Source of the DNA: Antitrichia curtipendula
Lineage: Eukaryota; Streptophyta; Bryopsida; Hypnales; Leucodontaceae
Assembly: GCA_951230915.1 (NCBI GenBank)
Contig: OX579633.1
Coordinates: 23,594,574 to 23,658,573 of the forward strand
Direction of reading: 5' to 3'
DNA: 64,000 bases
The position numbers were made by a program, and so were the translations under genes. Shown here in pieces: positions 1-13,604 of the stretch (position 1 is its first letter; every line of letters begins with the position of its first letter). A model generated the notes under the pieces. It was not told the DNA's origin, searched no databases, and saw nothing but the letters and a program-made list of their open reading frames with translations.

Positions 1-944
1 CGACAAAACATCAAGATTCAACCCTAATGTCCATCATGATCTAGAGAGAAAGAAAAGCTTGTCCGTCTAGATTGATGGATAGGTCGACAAGTCATTTAGT
101 ATGTCAAATAAATAAATTCTTTGACGGCCCATATGGCTTGTTTGTCCAGATCAATAGACAAGGTTTAAGCTGCCCCAAAAAATTGTTTTTTTTGGCTACA
201 CTAGCGGTTGGCACTTGCTATGCTATGCATCCATCATTAGAGTTTTATTAGAATTTTTATGTATTAGATAAAATGCAGAACAAAAAATTTCAATAAATCT
301 TCAAATAAAAATTACTAAAATCTTTTTATAATTTTGTTTATAAGTAAGCATATATTGAAATGTACAATAAAAATTTACTGAATGATGAATGAAATATATG
401 CAATGGTGAATACTGTAAAAGATATACATTTATTGTAATGCATTCAAAAGTTGATTCAATTGTTACGAACAATGGCAACCCAGAAACTTGGTGAATTGAA
501 AAGAAAAACTTGTTAATTTCAAAAACTTCATGAACAACTTAATTGTTGTGAAATCCAAAATTGCTTCAATTGAATAAATTTCTCAAACCATTTGGTAGTA
601 GCAATAGAATTTTGAAATAGTAAAATCTGTAAAAGTGATATTACAGAGGTGATTGCGAACTACTACTCTATTTTTGTAATATAACATTGTGTGAAAATAT
701 TATTTTTATGTATGCATGATTGAAAATATTTTTACAAAATATTAAAACTAATTATTTCAAAAACTTATTGAAATCATTATCATGCATTCTATTCAAATAT
801 ATCAAAATTTTACTAATATGTGATACAATGAATGCATAGCATAGCAAGCATGATCCTTTACTATTAATGGTAGCATTTGTGATATTACAGAGGCAGTTAT
901 GATTTTAGTAGTATGATGGTTCTTAAACCTTCCTACTTGTGCAA

Positions 945-1072
945 TGTGATAGTTTCTATCACTTGTGGTCAATGTCTTACATTTACACTTAATTTTTTAA
1001 ATATATACACTACTAGTACCGTGGCACAAATGTAGTCCCTTCATTGTAGAGATTCAAAACCGTGTCTATTTT
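945..1072. repeat. dispersed repeat A, copy 1
   Basis: About 130 bp that recurs in the same orientation at 13146-13276. Both copies share runs such as gtcttacatttacac and acactactagtacc, followed by a 'gtggcacaa'/'atggcacaa' block and a shared tgtctatttta stretch. Divergence is moderate, so this is an old interspersed repeat. No coding potential was seen. Confidence 0.65.
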
Positions 1073-1393
1073 ATGTCTAGTGTGTGAGCTTGAAAATGCA
1101 AGCTTGTGAGCCTTGAACATTTGTATAAGTAGATATTTTACAACCATTGAAGGCGCTTATAATATAAACACATGTAATATAGGTATTTATAATATAGTTT
1201 CCCTATAATCATAGAAGGTTTCTATAATTTAGATACTTATAACACAAGTGTTTAGTCTTTTAAGCTCATGGGCTCACGCTCCTAGGTTCACATAATAGCA
1301 ACCCTCTTTCTCTCTAGGTGTACAATTAATACAAGTCTTAAATTCTATCTATATAAAACATATGCAAAATTGTTATTTTATGGCCCTTTGGAT

Positions 1394-1984
1394 TTAACCC
1401 CTAAGTTTCAAGGCCCTTTTTTCCATCAAAGACTATACAAAATTGCCATTTTTATTGCAAAGAGCAAAAAACTTTAAAAATTGTTTCTTTTTGTATATCT
1501 AACCATAGAATTGTGTACTAGACTAGTTTAAGAATGCATGGAAGAAATTTCAAAAACTTTGACAATGTAGATTGCAAGCTATTTGTATTTAAAGTGAAGA
1601 ACACAGGGGTTTTCCAAGAAGATGCTTAGATTGCCCAAAAAACAAGATTTGTTTATAACTTTCTCATCATTAGTCCAAATAGAATGATTCAAAGCTTTAG
1701 ATATATATGAAAAAAATGTAATATTTGAAAAAATAATAATAAATAATTTTTTTAAATTTTTTTAATGATTTTTTGGGAGATGTCCTTTGAATTGCTTTTT
1801 GGACCTAGGGTGGCATAACTTTTGCTCCCGGGCACCAACTGAAAAAAATATTATATTTCCACATAGCTAATCTAATTTCGTATCTTAAATTTTTTTTTCG
1901 AAAAACCATGTCAAAAATTGAGATTACACAAGCCTACCCAAAATCCCAAGACTCATCCTTAGGGACTGGGACTTTAGGGGTTAA
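1394..1984. repeat. TTAACCCC-ended repeat B, copy 1
   Basis: A 591 bp AT-rich unit that starts TTAACCCCTAAG and ends CTTTAGGGGTTAA, so it has short terminal inverted repeats. A longer relative lies at 22709-23624, and an inverted relative at 55298-56830 carries a nested CACTA element. Shared internal blocks include a 'tccatcaaa...caaaattgcca' region, a 'gattgcccaaaaaac' block and a 'cgggcaccaa' block. There is no transposase ORF, so it is probably a non-autonomous DNA transposon. The superfamily was not determined, and no convincing target-site duplication was found. Confidence 0.6.
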
Positions 1985-2611
1985 AATGAACTTCTATATT
2001 TCTTATAACTCAACATGGACTATTTCATTCTCCTAGTCCATAAGTTGCCTAGTTTTGTTGCAAGTTTAAACGGGTCAATAAAAGGGACCTTATATCATTG
2101 AAGTGAATCAGTAAAGGAGTCACAAATCATACTAAGACTTCAACGTTATATGAGGTTTTCAAACATGTCTATATCAAAATAGATAGCTTAAAATATTTAC
2201 TAGTAAAATTAATTAATATTAATTGATTAGATTGATTGATACCAACACATAAAGGTCTGAATCCATCCATCCTGAATGATGAAAACTCACAACCATATAA
2301 ATAGCAAATACCACATCAAAAAATGCATCAAAGCACACATAACATTATTTATTACTTGTAGGATGTTTATTTATTTATTATTAGAAGCCAAGTATGTAAA
2401 AGAGACTAAATGTTCACCATAAAGCAAAGTGGCCAAACTTCCTTCGATCACACAAAAGAATATGTTCTATGGTAGAACCACTTGTTATCAACTAGGAATC
2501 CATACCCAACCTATAGAGTGCAATTATTTCCAACCAAAGCTTGAAATATTTTTTTTCTCACATGGGAGGTGCACTTAGTTCTACTACAACAAAACACGTG
2601 CATACAAGTGG

Positions 2612-3030
2612 TTTCTAATAAATTATAATTTCAACCTAAAATTTTGAGCGTTGTTTAATAATGACTATAGGTTTCTATTGCCAAAATTTCCAACTCAAAT
2701 AAAATATGAAATGATTTCTAGAAGAGGTTGAAAATGAACTAAAACGGCATGTTTTTCAACTCAAAAATTACGGAAAACACATTTAGATGATCATTGAATC
2801 AATATTCAACTCAAAATGAGCTTTCAATAAAGACTTATTTATAGGATATTTTTGTTCATATTTTAGACAATTTTTTCTTATATAATATAGGGGTGTGAAA
2901 GTTATTTTTCAATTCCACAGTGTATCTTTTAACTTCAAAAATTTGTAACTAATTATTATGAACAAATAAAAATATCAATAATTCAAAACAAAAACTTTTA
3001 AAGTAAGAAAATCTATTCATAGTTTTTTTT
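2612..3030. repeat. dispersed repeat C, copy 1
   Basis: About 420 bp that matches 39968-40390 in the same orientation. Shared landmarks in order are a 'cctaaaattttgagc' block, 'ggtttctattg', 'aatgaactaaaa.ggcatgttt', 'cttatataatata', 'gtgtgaaagttattt' and 'aataattcaaaaca'. No ORF was seen. The sequence just upstream (near 2583) contains ctactacaacaaaacacgtg, which resembles a degraded CACTA end, but no partner end was found. Confidence 0.65.
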
Positions 3031-3584
3031 TACTTTGTTATATTTAAAATTCAAAAAGTATATAGGGGGTCCAAAGTTTTGTATTACGTGGTTTCTAATG
3101 GATACTCTAAGTGAACTCCCCGAGTTTTCTCTTTTTCAAGGTGGGAACTAATAAGGTTATGACACATGTCCCAAAGTAATGAGTGGGAAAAAAGTTCTTG
3201 AATGATTGGAATTGGAAGACTCTATTTATTGGGTATGGGTTGAGGCCAATTTTTGACTTTTAAAATTCATAGTAATTTTAATTCAAGACATAAAATTATC
3301 CAAAAAACTACAATCCCATGCTTTTCTATCTTTCTACATGACATAAATTTTACATTGCCTTAGACTGCTCTAGAACATGCACGGAATTGCTTAAGTGGTC
3401 GACTATGGGTGGTTCTACTATAATTAAATTATTCTTGGATCCACATAATCAAGTGTTTGGGGACCCATGCCACCTGGCTGAATTGGCCATGTAGGATCAA
3501 GTACTGATAGCCGAGTCAAAGGCACCACGGTGACCGTGTCAGTGTGCATTATGAACGTAGTTCGCCAGCTTACTCGTCTTCATC

Positions 3585-4145
3585 TTTCCTTCTCTTCTTC
3601 ATCGGCGCCCTTGTTCCCGCTTCTGCTGAAGCTCTGCCCGCAATGACCAACTTCCGGCACCCCTGAACGCGCGCCTCTCTCGCATCGGGTTTTCGTTTTT
3701 CCTTCCGCTTTTGGTAAGTTCGTGAAAGCTTCACTCATGTGCATTTCCGGTTGCCTCTTGGATTTTTTCTGTCTTGAGCTTGCTGCAGACGGGGTTTCGT
3801 TTCTCTCGTTTCTCGGTATTTAGAAAAGTTCGAGTTTTTTGCTCTGAGTCCTCAGTCACTCAAGTGCTCGTTTTAGAACACTTTGCATTTAAAAAATTCA
3901 TTTAGGTTTTTCCTTCCATATGAGGAATAGGCTTTTGTTTTTTTTGAAATTAGGATTAAATTAGTGATGGTGTTAGGTTTTGGGAAATGAGGTGGTTGCT
4001 GGGGTTCTCTGGACGGGTGCAGCTGTGGTTTTGTAGAAGTCTTTTAACTTTATTACTGTGGACATTTTTGTGAAATAGAGCCGGGGGGTAGTCATTTTGA
4101 TGGGGGATTTAAACTTAGAGGTTGTGGAAAGTCACTGCAGAAGCT
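3585..4145 (+). promoter_or_regulatory. 5' leader with leader intron of the zinc-knuckle gene
   Basis: GC content rises sharply here compared with the AT-rich upstream DNA. A strong donor (ttttg|gtaagttcg, near 3713) and an acceptor (cactgcag, ending 4140) bracket a roughly 425 bp intron placed just before the start codon at 4146. Introns in the 5' UTR are common in plant housekeeping genes. The transcription start is not visible and is only inferred to lie around 3550-3650. Confidence 0.5.
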
Positions 4146-7100
4146 ATGGGGAGTGTTGATGCGGAGGTAGAAATGGATATGGAAATTTCGGACGACGAGC
4201 AGGAAGGGCGTGCGGTGGCGGGACAGGTAGTGGATGGTAGAGTGGTCAATCAGAAGTCGTCTGGTGGTCCAATGATAACAGATAGTATCCTCATCTTCTT
4301 GTTTTTATGATCTTGGTGCATTGGTTTTGGGAGTATCACATTTCTAAGTGATCTTTGGAATGGTAATGAGCTTGTGCAATGAGAGTTTTTTTATTATTAG
4401 TAACAAGCGGGTTTCCGCTTTTTATAAGCTTGTACAACCATTTTTGGATACAGAGAACAACTCTTCAGGAACCAACGAAGAACCTCTTATCACATTTTTT
4501 CTTTGATGCATTTAGTGTGCACATTGTTCTCATTGAACACAAACTCTTGGTTCATGAGAAGTTTGTAGAATGTGTTAAGAGCTTGTAAAATGGTGGCACC
4601 ACTTTCTGAGCGAGGAATCCTTGACTTTGTTTAAGAAGCTGATTCCAGTCGCAAGCGGAAACGGTTCTCTCCAGAGGAAACAAGCCCTTCAGTTCGCGTC
4701 GAATACCATAATCTTTCCAGGTAAAGAAGCTTGATTGATTGTACCGTGTTATGCTTTCTGGAAATTGATTGACGCAGTCCCTCCCCGATAATTTTCTTAA
4801 GTCTAAACTCCAGTCTCATGCATTTGCAGGAGGAAAATGGTCCTGTCGAGTTATCTTCTGTTGTTAAGTCTCGATAATGTTGTAATGTATTTAATGAGAC
4901 TTGTGCCTGCTTGTAGGGAGAGCCGAAGAAAGCTTCAGGATCTTTTGCGGGATTGGTCTTTGTGGCAGGGATACCATAGCCGACATTCTTCCTTAGAGGT
5001 TTTGAATTCACTTTTTGTTGCCTTGTCCTTCTGCACAGCCCGCAGTTTACATGGATAATAGTAATTTCAAGTTCTATAGACAGTGCTAAATCGAACATTT
5101 TCGCTATTCGATTGCCTTCCAAACTAACTTGGCTAACTAAGGGGAGGTTCAGTTTGTCTTATCTTCTTACGGTTTTAAGGGATAATAGTAATAATATATA
5201 AATGGGGCTGAACGCGATGGCGGTTACGTACGAGTAGAACATTCGAATCATGTTCAGTTTTTGCTGATGTGTATTACAGTCCCGAGGGTCATTGGGTCTA
5301 CATGGGATCATCAAAAGACCACGATTAAGCGTTATCAATATGTTAACTTAAAGAGGTTACGCTATAGCAATTTTTTTTAATAGCGTTCTTGAAGACTCAC
5401 CTTTACGAATGGCATCTGTTGCAGTCAAAAGACGATCTTGTGGAGAGTGGCGAAGAGCAATATTATCCAGCTTTGCAGGTCGGCCCCGTAGGTAGTTCTT
5501 TTAGTGTGGTAAGCAATGACCTAAATGCCATCCTGCCCTGCCCGCACGCCTATCTTTCATTCAGTCCGCTTGCAATGATAGAGAGTGGTTGACAGATTTC
5601 TTCTTGTGCAGTCATTTTGGGTGGATAAGCCTGCAAAACAAGGTCGCAGAAACGAATCTGGTGACAGCCGAGGAATAGTTAGGACGAGCAGTCAAGATCT
5701 TAGAGAGAGCGAAGCTGATGTTCCCCTTTACGATCGAGTCACGCCCTCGCTATCCACGCCGGAATCGCGCAAGGATGGGTGAGATTTACGCTGCCATCAG
5801 CACCACTCCTAAGATTCTTCATTTTTTGAGGATGCGTTTTTCTCCTTCAAAAGTAGTTGCTTGTCTTTCTCATGCGTCAAAGTTTGCCATGCAGGCTCGT
5901 AGAGTTAGAACGGGAGGCGTTAAGGTGTTTCAATTGCGGGTCCTATAGTCACGGCCTCAGAGATTGTCGGAGACAAATGAACTATGATGCTATTAATTCT
6001 GCTCGGTCTAATCATGCATCGAAGAGAACTTTTTCTTCTGGACCCCGTTCTGCTAGCAGATATTATGAAACGCATCCTAGTAACGAGGTATAGTAGCTGA
6101 CCCCCTTTTTTCTACCACGCGTTTTGAATATGACTCATTCTTTGAATTAAACAGTAAGACTCTCTTCATACCTAGCTCATAGTTTCACTGTATATCATAT
6201 TCTGCACGAGTGTATTTGCTGTGGTTCAAAATCAGTGCAGAGGTCCGTACACCTATTGCCATTTCTAAAAAATGGTAACCTGAATCAGGAACCTGATCGA
6301 GCACCTTGGCAGCTCCATCAATCTTCCCCTCCTGGTTATCCTTCTTCCAATCCTGGTATGTATGCCTGTTCCCTTGCCTTTCACAGCAAGCAAACACAGA
6401 GAGTTCGTGATAATCTGTTTTGCTGGTTAAAATGACAATAACCGAGGTGGGGAATATACAGGGAAAGAATCTACCAGAAGCTCCTCGAGCTCTGAGAAAA
6501 AGGATGAAAAGAACTACTATAAGCTGCCAAGTGCGGAAGACAACGAAGAAGGCGAAATAGTTGATGGTGTAGGGTCCACTTGCGTTGAGGAGGAGCTGTA
6601 TATAGCGTTTAGTCCAGAACCTGCTCCTCTGGCGGATAGAACAACTTCCGACAACTCTGGAGCTCGTGTTTCGTACAATTCTGTTCCTGAGCGAATGTGG
6701 AGAAGCCCACCAGCATTTTCCCCTCCCATTCAAATGCACGCGAATTTTCACCATCAGCGTTCTTTCGCTTACCCTCCACAGAATCCGGTGTATTCTCACA
6801 CTCCCTCGCCAGTGCAGCACCACGTTGGGATGAACCCTCAAAGATCATGGTCCGACGAAAGGCATCACCCTCAGCGACCATGGGATGGAAGGAATCTGTA
6901 TTATCCTGAGAACACCAGTAGTCCTGCTCAAGTGAATGGCTCAAGTGCACCTACAGCAGCTCCAGCCGCCAAGAAAGAGGATGATGATTGGGAACTGAAC
7001 TTCGAATCTAGTGTTGACCAATCTCCGGAGACTTCACGATCGACTTTTGCAGCAGAACCTGGGGCAGCAACTGAACAACCTTACACTCCAGTGTCAGTGA

Positions 7101-7363
7101 GATCATATACAGCGTTGACAGTGAATACAATATCTGGATTTTCTCCCCCTGATCCTTCGCAGCTGTCACCAACTGGTAGTGGCTATGGTGACAGCTTCCG
7201 GCCATCTCCTGCTCCTCAAACATCAGTTCAGTACCCCGTACCGGTACCATACCTTAGCCCACAAGTGAGGGAGCCTGCTTATTCTGGTGAGGCGTGGGAA
7301 AAAGCGCAGGCTGCTCTGTCGTCATTGCAAAAAAGTGATGAAAAAGGGGTTCCAGGTTGTTGA
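4146..7363 (+). CDS. CCHC zinc-knuckle, proline-rich protein (ZCCHC8-like)
   Basis: Eight coding exons join in one frame: 4146-4284, 4636-4720, 4917-4998, 5425-5478, 5612-5778, 5895-6087, 6241-6355 and 6462-7363. They give about 578 residues. In order these hold an acidic N-terminus (DMEISDDEQEG), a basic patch (SRKRKRFSPEE), a helical segment (SRRKLQDLLRDWSLW), a VPLYDR motif and a CX2CX4HX4C zinc knuckle (CFNCGSYSHGLRDC, about residue 190). The rest is a Pro/Ser/Tyr-rich tail. This order matches the plant PSP/zinc-knuckle proteins that are ZCCHC8 counterparts. ZCCHC8 is the scaffold of the NEXT complex, which feeds nuclear RNA to the exosome, and its Arabidopsis counterparts associate with HEN2. 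The PSP segment after the knuckle is weak here. The start at 4146 follows a leader-intron acceptor. An alternative acceptor 15 nt upstream of exon 8 is possible. Family is fairly sure; role is by homology. Confidence 0.8.
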
Positions 7364-10300
7364 GTTCTTTGTAGTTCAAAGCTCTGACTTCCAAGAATTG
7401 AGGTAAACAAACCATCAATGGTGCTTTTGAAACTGATGAGATGTGTTCCTTTGCTTTTGTACTAATATCTGAATGTGATGATTCAGATGCTCTATCTGGG
7501 CATGGCTCTGCGCCTTCCCCGTAGACATTGCTAATATCACGATCGAGTAGCCCAGTTTTTGTTCACCCTTGCCATGATTTTCAGTCTCATTAGTTGGAAC
7601 TGGTGAATTTAGTTGAAGAGGCATCATGGCTCTGAGGTGACTATTGTGTGGCACTTGGGAATCTGAGCCATCAATTGCGATTGTCTTCTGCGATTTTCTA
7701 ATTTTAGGGTTGCTATCGTTCTAAAATATTTCATCGTATCAACTATCTTGAAAGTAGCATGCACCGTCTGGTTTTTGGTTCAGCAATTTATGATGCAGTT
7801 CTGAAGAAAGATTGATCGAGTTCAAGGTCATTTGCCATTGAGGTACTAGATCTAGTAACCAATCACGTGTGTGAATGTGCTAGAGCTTTTTCTATGCCGC
7901 TCGTTACTGCTGTAAAGATCCTGCAAAATCCACTGTTAGAAATAGTGCTGGTTACAAATCTACAAGGTGTTCACTTTGCTGGATTGTATTGGCCAACCTT
8001 GGACAAGAAGCTTGGCTTGCGGAGTTTGAGGTTCCTTTTTGCGTCTCAAAAAGTTTTTTTCCTCTTGAAATATAGTCTTCCTGGTCCCTGCGCACTTAAT
8101 TTTGAGTTTCGTTGATGCCCAAGGGTTTGATGAAGGCTGGTCTTAGAGGTCTCTTTTTGGAATGTTTACTAGTGATATGAGCTTGCTCTCACGATGTTGA
8201 TGGCCTCACTGTCCTGTAACCTGTGTTTGTTCGTTCATTTTGTCGTTTATATATCTTTGTCAACTTGCTTGTCTGTTAGCTAATTACTATTCTGTACTGT
8301 ATAGTAAAGGTCAGGGTCAATAATTATACACTACATATGTGCATTTTACATCCATGAACTATGTTGCAAAGATACTTCAGTCTCTTTTCAAGAGAGAAAA
8401 ATGCATTTGGACATTGTAAATTTTGAAGATGTGCAAAGAATTTCATTTTATTTATTGTTGTCTGCCGTCTAGTATTACTCATTGGTAGCAATTGCAATAT
8501 GCATTCTATGAGGCATGGTAGTAGTGAAGATATATGGATGATATCTTCAAGGAAGTGGATAATTTTAAATGATTCTATTGTAATTTGATGTTGTGCAAGG
8601 GATTTGAGTAATATAAATCTGTTGGTTATTGTCTATTATATTTGTGGTTAAATTGAACATTCCTTTATTGCTTTCAACTAGTTTAATCCTTTACGTAGGA
8701 TGTTAAATTTGTCATTCAAATTTGTTTGATGTGGTGTACAATTTGGACCATGGGATTCAACCCATTGCATGGGCATAGTTATAGGATTGTAATTTTGGTG
8801 ACATTCATGACAATGACCACTTGCACGTGTCAATAGAATGTTGACTTCTAATGGGATGTCTTGTGTCCTCGGCAACAAGATATCTTATTAATGTGAACTT
8901 TTTACTCCATGGTGATGTATGTTGTAGTAGAAATTCATCATTCTATGGGTCTTGTATATAATGGACACTTCAATTGTTTTAGGGTCCATGGTGATAGTTT
9001 TTAGGGTTTACAATGGTGGGTTAGGGTTGGGATGTCTTCTTCTAACACTTCTTATAGTCTCCATTGTTCTTGAAATGATGAAGCGTCTAAAGCACATGTA
9101 GAGATTGGGATGGAGCCTTAGTAGAATGTTTTAGGATGCTTTTTTATTAGTTTATATGTGTAGTTACAAGATGTGTCAATTTTCTTGTAACAAGGACTTG
9201 TTTGTCTTTCATATGGTTTACACTTTAGACATCATATATTGTTGCTTTTGCATTGTTTAGTAATTTAGATAGTCATGACATTCTTACCATTAAAATTTTG
9301 GAGGCTTTCTAGTTTATTGTGTTGTTTAGTTACGCTACCTTTCAAGCCTTTCACTGGGTTTTCATTCCACTATTGCACAATGGCTATAAATGATACTTTT
9401 GAGTCACCACAATTAGGCAAGCATGTTCTTGATGGATCCTATAATTTAGAGAAGGAGGTTGAACTCATTCATGTATTATAAAACATTGTTCAAAAACCTA
9501 AATCATGTTTAATTAGGTATAGTGATGTGAATTGGCTACTTCCTATAACTATTGGGAAGAGTTGGTACCTTTGCTCTAAAATTGTAAGCATTCTTTGGAA
9601 TAGGTTTGGAAAATTTTGTGCAGAGAAGCAGTAAAATCCTAACTTCCCTTTCAAGCTCAATTGACAAGTGGAATGGACAAACGTTCATGTTTCTTCTGCA
9701 TTCCCACATGCTTGTTTACCATCTCAAATTATAATGTAAGTATGACTAAGGTCTTTTTCCTTCTTCATACTTTACTATAGGTAATGATTACAAATAGAAT
9801 TAATATTTCAAAGTTTTTTGCCTTTGTACAATAGGAAATCAATATGTACACATCACTATCTTCTGTAGTACATGTGCACTTCTAGTATTTCTTGCACTTT
9901 GAAGTAAATGATTGACTGATATAATTTGTTGTTTTCCATCTGCATCTTTTGTCACTTATTAATATACTACATGGATTGAAAGTTATATGCCGTGAGTTGT
10001 AAAATTGGTTGTGATTCACTATGACTTCTATATTCACACTTCATTGAAAATCAAGTAACACTATTGTTTTGGACTATTGTACAACAAACAGCACGTAGTG
10101 TCAAAGAACCATTAGAGGGGATTTGAAGTTGTTCCCCTTACTATGAACCATTATAGTGTTGGCAGACTATTATTATTATTATTAAAATATCATTATATAA
10201 TGTGGACGCCTCCCAACCACATCACACTGTTGATTTGGCGTTGTTCCCATGTTTCCCATAGTCCATGAATTCAAGGTCTTCTAAAGGCCTCAAAAACTCT

Positions 10301-12730
10301 TTAATGATGAAGGCCCTTCTAAACTCTATCATAAAAAATAGGAAATATATACGGAAAATAAATAAATAAATGTAGAAGGAAGAAGGTGTTTCCTAAGTAT
10401 GACGTCTTTCCTATTACAAAAAAAAGGAAAAAAAAGCAATTACAAATAAAGCAAACGGGGAAGTCAATTAAGTGAGGCTATCTTTGTTGCTTCTATGCAA
10501 AACAACCATACATAGACAATGCAATTTGTCAACTTATATATTGGCATTCAAATAATGATGGACAAATTATACTTGACATTTCCGTATTTAGATTTAAGGA
10601 CACTTTAGATTTGTACTATCCAAAGGCATGAAGCAACATCTATCCAACTTTCTCTAGCTTGGTTTGTTTCCATCACAAGTGATGGCATAGCACAAGGCAT
10701 TTGTGAATCACTTGGCAATGCAAAACGGGTGTATCAGTTGTGACACATTAGTACAACCCCTATAACATTAGAAAATTCACAAAAATTTGTTACAAAGTAT
10801 TGTGACAGAATCACTCCAGTGACCTCAAAAGTGTGGAAATGTGGGTTGAAGAGAACTCTAATTTTGTGTTTTGCTATAGAAAAAATGGTTTCCTCAATGT
10901 CAATCATAAGAAACATGACAACATTCTTTCACATTTTTTAGGGATCCAAATGCCTTGGCAAATCCAAATGTTGCTCAAATTTAGCTATAACAATGCACTA
11001 AACTCCAATACTATCTCCAGGAATTAAGAAACAATTGTAAATTACTTTCCATTTCATAATTCATATTCTTCTTTTTGTTCCTAAATAATGTTGTTGGTAG
11101 AGGATGTTGCAGCAAAAATACTAACTAGCCTAATCCAATGCAGTTCCCATTGTACACTATGAATAATGGTGTTCAATTAGTAGAAGAATAGGATTTCCGT
11201 GGCCTACTTTGTCAATTCCCAGTGTTGTAAAACGGATTTGTGATATGGTCTATTTCAATTCCAAAAGCCATGTTAGATCGGGCCACTTCAAATGAAAAAT
11301 TTAACGTCTTGCATACAGAGCCCTCACAAGGATTGGAGATCTTTATATAAAAATACTGAGCGTGTCAAGTGGAGAGCGCTCCTATCTAATGAGTTTTTAG
11401 AGAAAGAATTGGAATTAAAGAATAATCCCAAAGATGTGGAGGAGCTGAGCACGGAGGTAAGACTAATTTTTTTTCCAAAATCACCACAATTCTTTATACA
11501 ACCTTTGGGCCAAATAATTAATGTTTATTAGATGTTGAATTTTATGTAATGCTTTATTGATGTTTCCCTTTTTTCTTGTTTTTTCCACATAGCAACTATA
11601 GGCTAAATCTAGATTGGTGTTAACCTTAAAGTGCCCAAAATAAAAATAAAAATAACTTTTTCAAAGCTAATACACAATTATAGTAACTTCCAAAACTTTG
11701 ACTAGAAACATTGTTTTAATTTGTTCTTTTTGTTAGTACATTTTGTTACCTTTTTTCATCCATAGATCTATGGTCCTTGTAATTGCAAATGTCAACCATT
11801 TTTTTGACTTTTGTAGATCCATAAATATTTTGCCCAGCAAACTCAAACTTACGTTCTAGATTTTTTATTTTGCATTGTGAGAAAAATGAGTGTATCTACA
11901 TAAATATTTTGACAAAATACTAGAAGTTATGACTTATGATTGAGTCCTAAGGAGATCACTCCTTGTAATTTAAGGTATACACTTGAGTTAAGAGGGTATT
12001 TGATGTGGGCTATTTAACTTAATTATTTCATTTAAAATGACCATATTTTTACATAAAAAGCTAAGGGGGACATATTTCCAATATCCTTTGTTTTTTTGTA
12101 AATTCATTCATGCAAGTTTTTAAGTTGGGCCAATTCATGATGTATACACCATATACATATGTAATAGAGGGAAGAGAAAATTTGTGAAGAATAATGGGGG
12201 CAAGCTTATATATATCCTATGTTTTTTTGTTCTAAACTTTTTTGGTAGCCCTCACAATTTGGGCATCATTTACAAAAAATCTCATCAATTATTGAAATTT
12301 GGCATTTATATAACTAATAAAATATTTAGATCTCAAATCACATTCCAAGAGGAGTCAAACTCTATTAGCTATGCTGGGGTGGTTTCAAGAAAAATATATT
12401 TTTCTTCTAACCTCAAGCACTATTATCTTGCAATATGTAAAGTCAAAATTCTTGAAATTTTTTCCACATATTCTAAATTTTTTGTCTCCTAATTTTTTAC
12501 TATTTGAATTTTTTTCTTAAAAAATTCTTCAGTGCACAAGAAATCATCAAAAAATGATTAGGGCATTGCCAATGTACTTAATTAACCTCCTTGCACTGCA
12601 AGTTGATTTAGAATAAACTAGACTCCATATTTTCTTTTCAAATTTTTTATGAGTAAACCTAACATCATATATTTATGAATAGTTAAAATCCTCATTTTTG
12701 TGTAGAACAAAAAATTTACTTCAAGAGGAC
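7364..12730. other. 3' UTR and long AT-rich spacer
   Basis: The first 900 bases or so are probably the 3' UTR of the zinc-knuckle gene, since base composition stays gene-like to about 8280. Beyond that the sequence is AT-rich with homopolymer runs. Short ORFs here (for example 9275-9481, 11292-11531 and 12184-12492) have no recognisable domain and no gene-like composition. No RNA gene or intact transposon was recognised. Confidence 0.5.
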
Positions 12731-12759
12731 TTAAAGTTTGTTGACCCTAGTTCGCAGGA

Positions 12760-12974
12760 ATAAAAAGAAACAAAAACTTTTTTTCACTTATAATCTTTCA
12801 ATCCACATGGTCAAATGGGCTGAAATTTTTTCTACACATTGCTTTAACTAAATAATATTTTTTTTATATGGTTGTATTTTTTTTTCAATGATTTTTTATT
12901 TTAGACAATGCATAAAGAATTGGCAATTTTGGGTTTTTCCTCTTCCAAAACATCCTCTGGTCTTTAGGGGTTAA
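12760..12974. repeat. partial end of repeat B
   Basis: Ends in ggtctttaggggttaat, the same terminal motif as the TTAACCCC-ended repeat family (compare 1984 and 23624). The body is AT-rich and only loosely similar to the other copies. The opposite end could not be placed. Confidence 0.35.
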
Positions 12975-13145
12975 TAATATTGAACACTTTAGAATGCTTA
13001 ATAAAACTATTCTATGAACATCTCATTCAATATGAGTGTAAGTAACACATATGGATTCAAAGATTGGAGTTCAATAGACCATAAATTCTATCCTTGTGTT
13101 GTACAATTTTCGGTTTGTTGAACTCATTGAAGTAAACCCGTCCCT

Positions 13146-13276
13146 ATTCATGGAGTGTGACAATTTTTGTCACTTTTGGTTATGTCTTACATTTACACTT
13201 AATTTTTTTGATACATACACTACTAGTACCATGGCACAAGTTTAGTCAACCACCCTTCAGATTTTCTTGACTATGT
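13146..13276. repeat. dispersed repeat A, copy 2
   Basis: Direct copy of 945-1072. It shares gtcttacatttacac and acactactagtacc and the following 'atggcacaa' and tgtctatttta blocks. It is a diverged interspersed repeat with no ORF. Confidence 0.65.
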
Positions 13277-13604
13277 CTATTTTATTATCCATATGAAATT
13301 ATTTGTCCACATCTATACTCATCATATCATGAAAAAATTTCCACAAATCCTATTTTCCAAGGTTAACTTATTAATAAAATTCATGTTATATGATATTTTA
13401 TACCCTATTTTGTATATATTGAAGTGTGTAGCATTTCATGGGTTGTATGGTAGTCCTACAAATTATATTAAATTTGTTCCCTTTGAATTAAATGGACCCT
13501 ATCTAAAAATCGTGAATGATCTCCCTGGGGACTAAGTGTTTTTAGTACAATAAAGGAGAGGCTCCTAGGGTGTGTTTTGGGCCTTATTTCTAATTCCAAA
13601 TCAA

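Noticed and set aside
6185..6950. Minus-strand ORFs of 218 and 113 residues over the zinc-knuckle gene
   Set aside because: Shadows of exons 7 and 8. The plus-strand exons join in phase and carry the conserved features.
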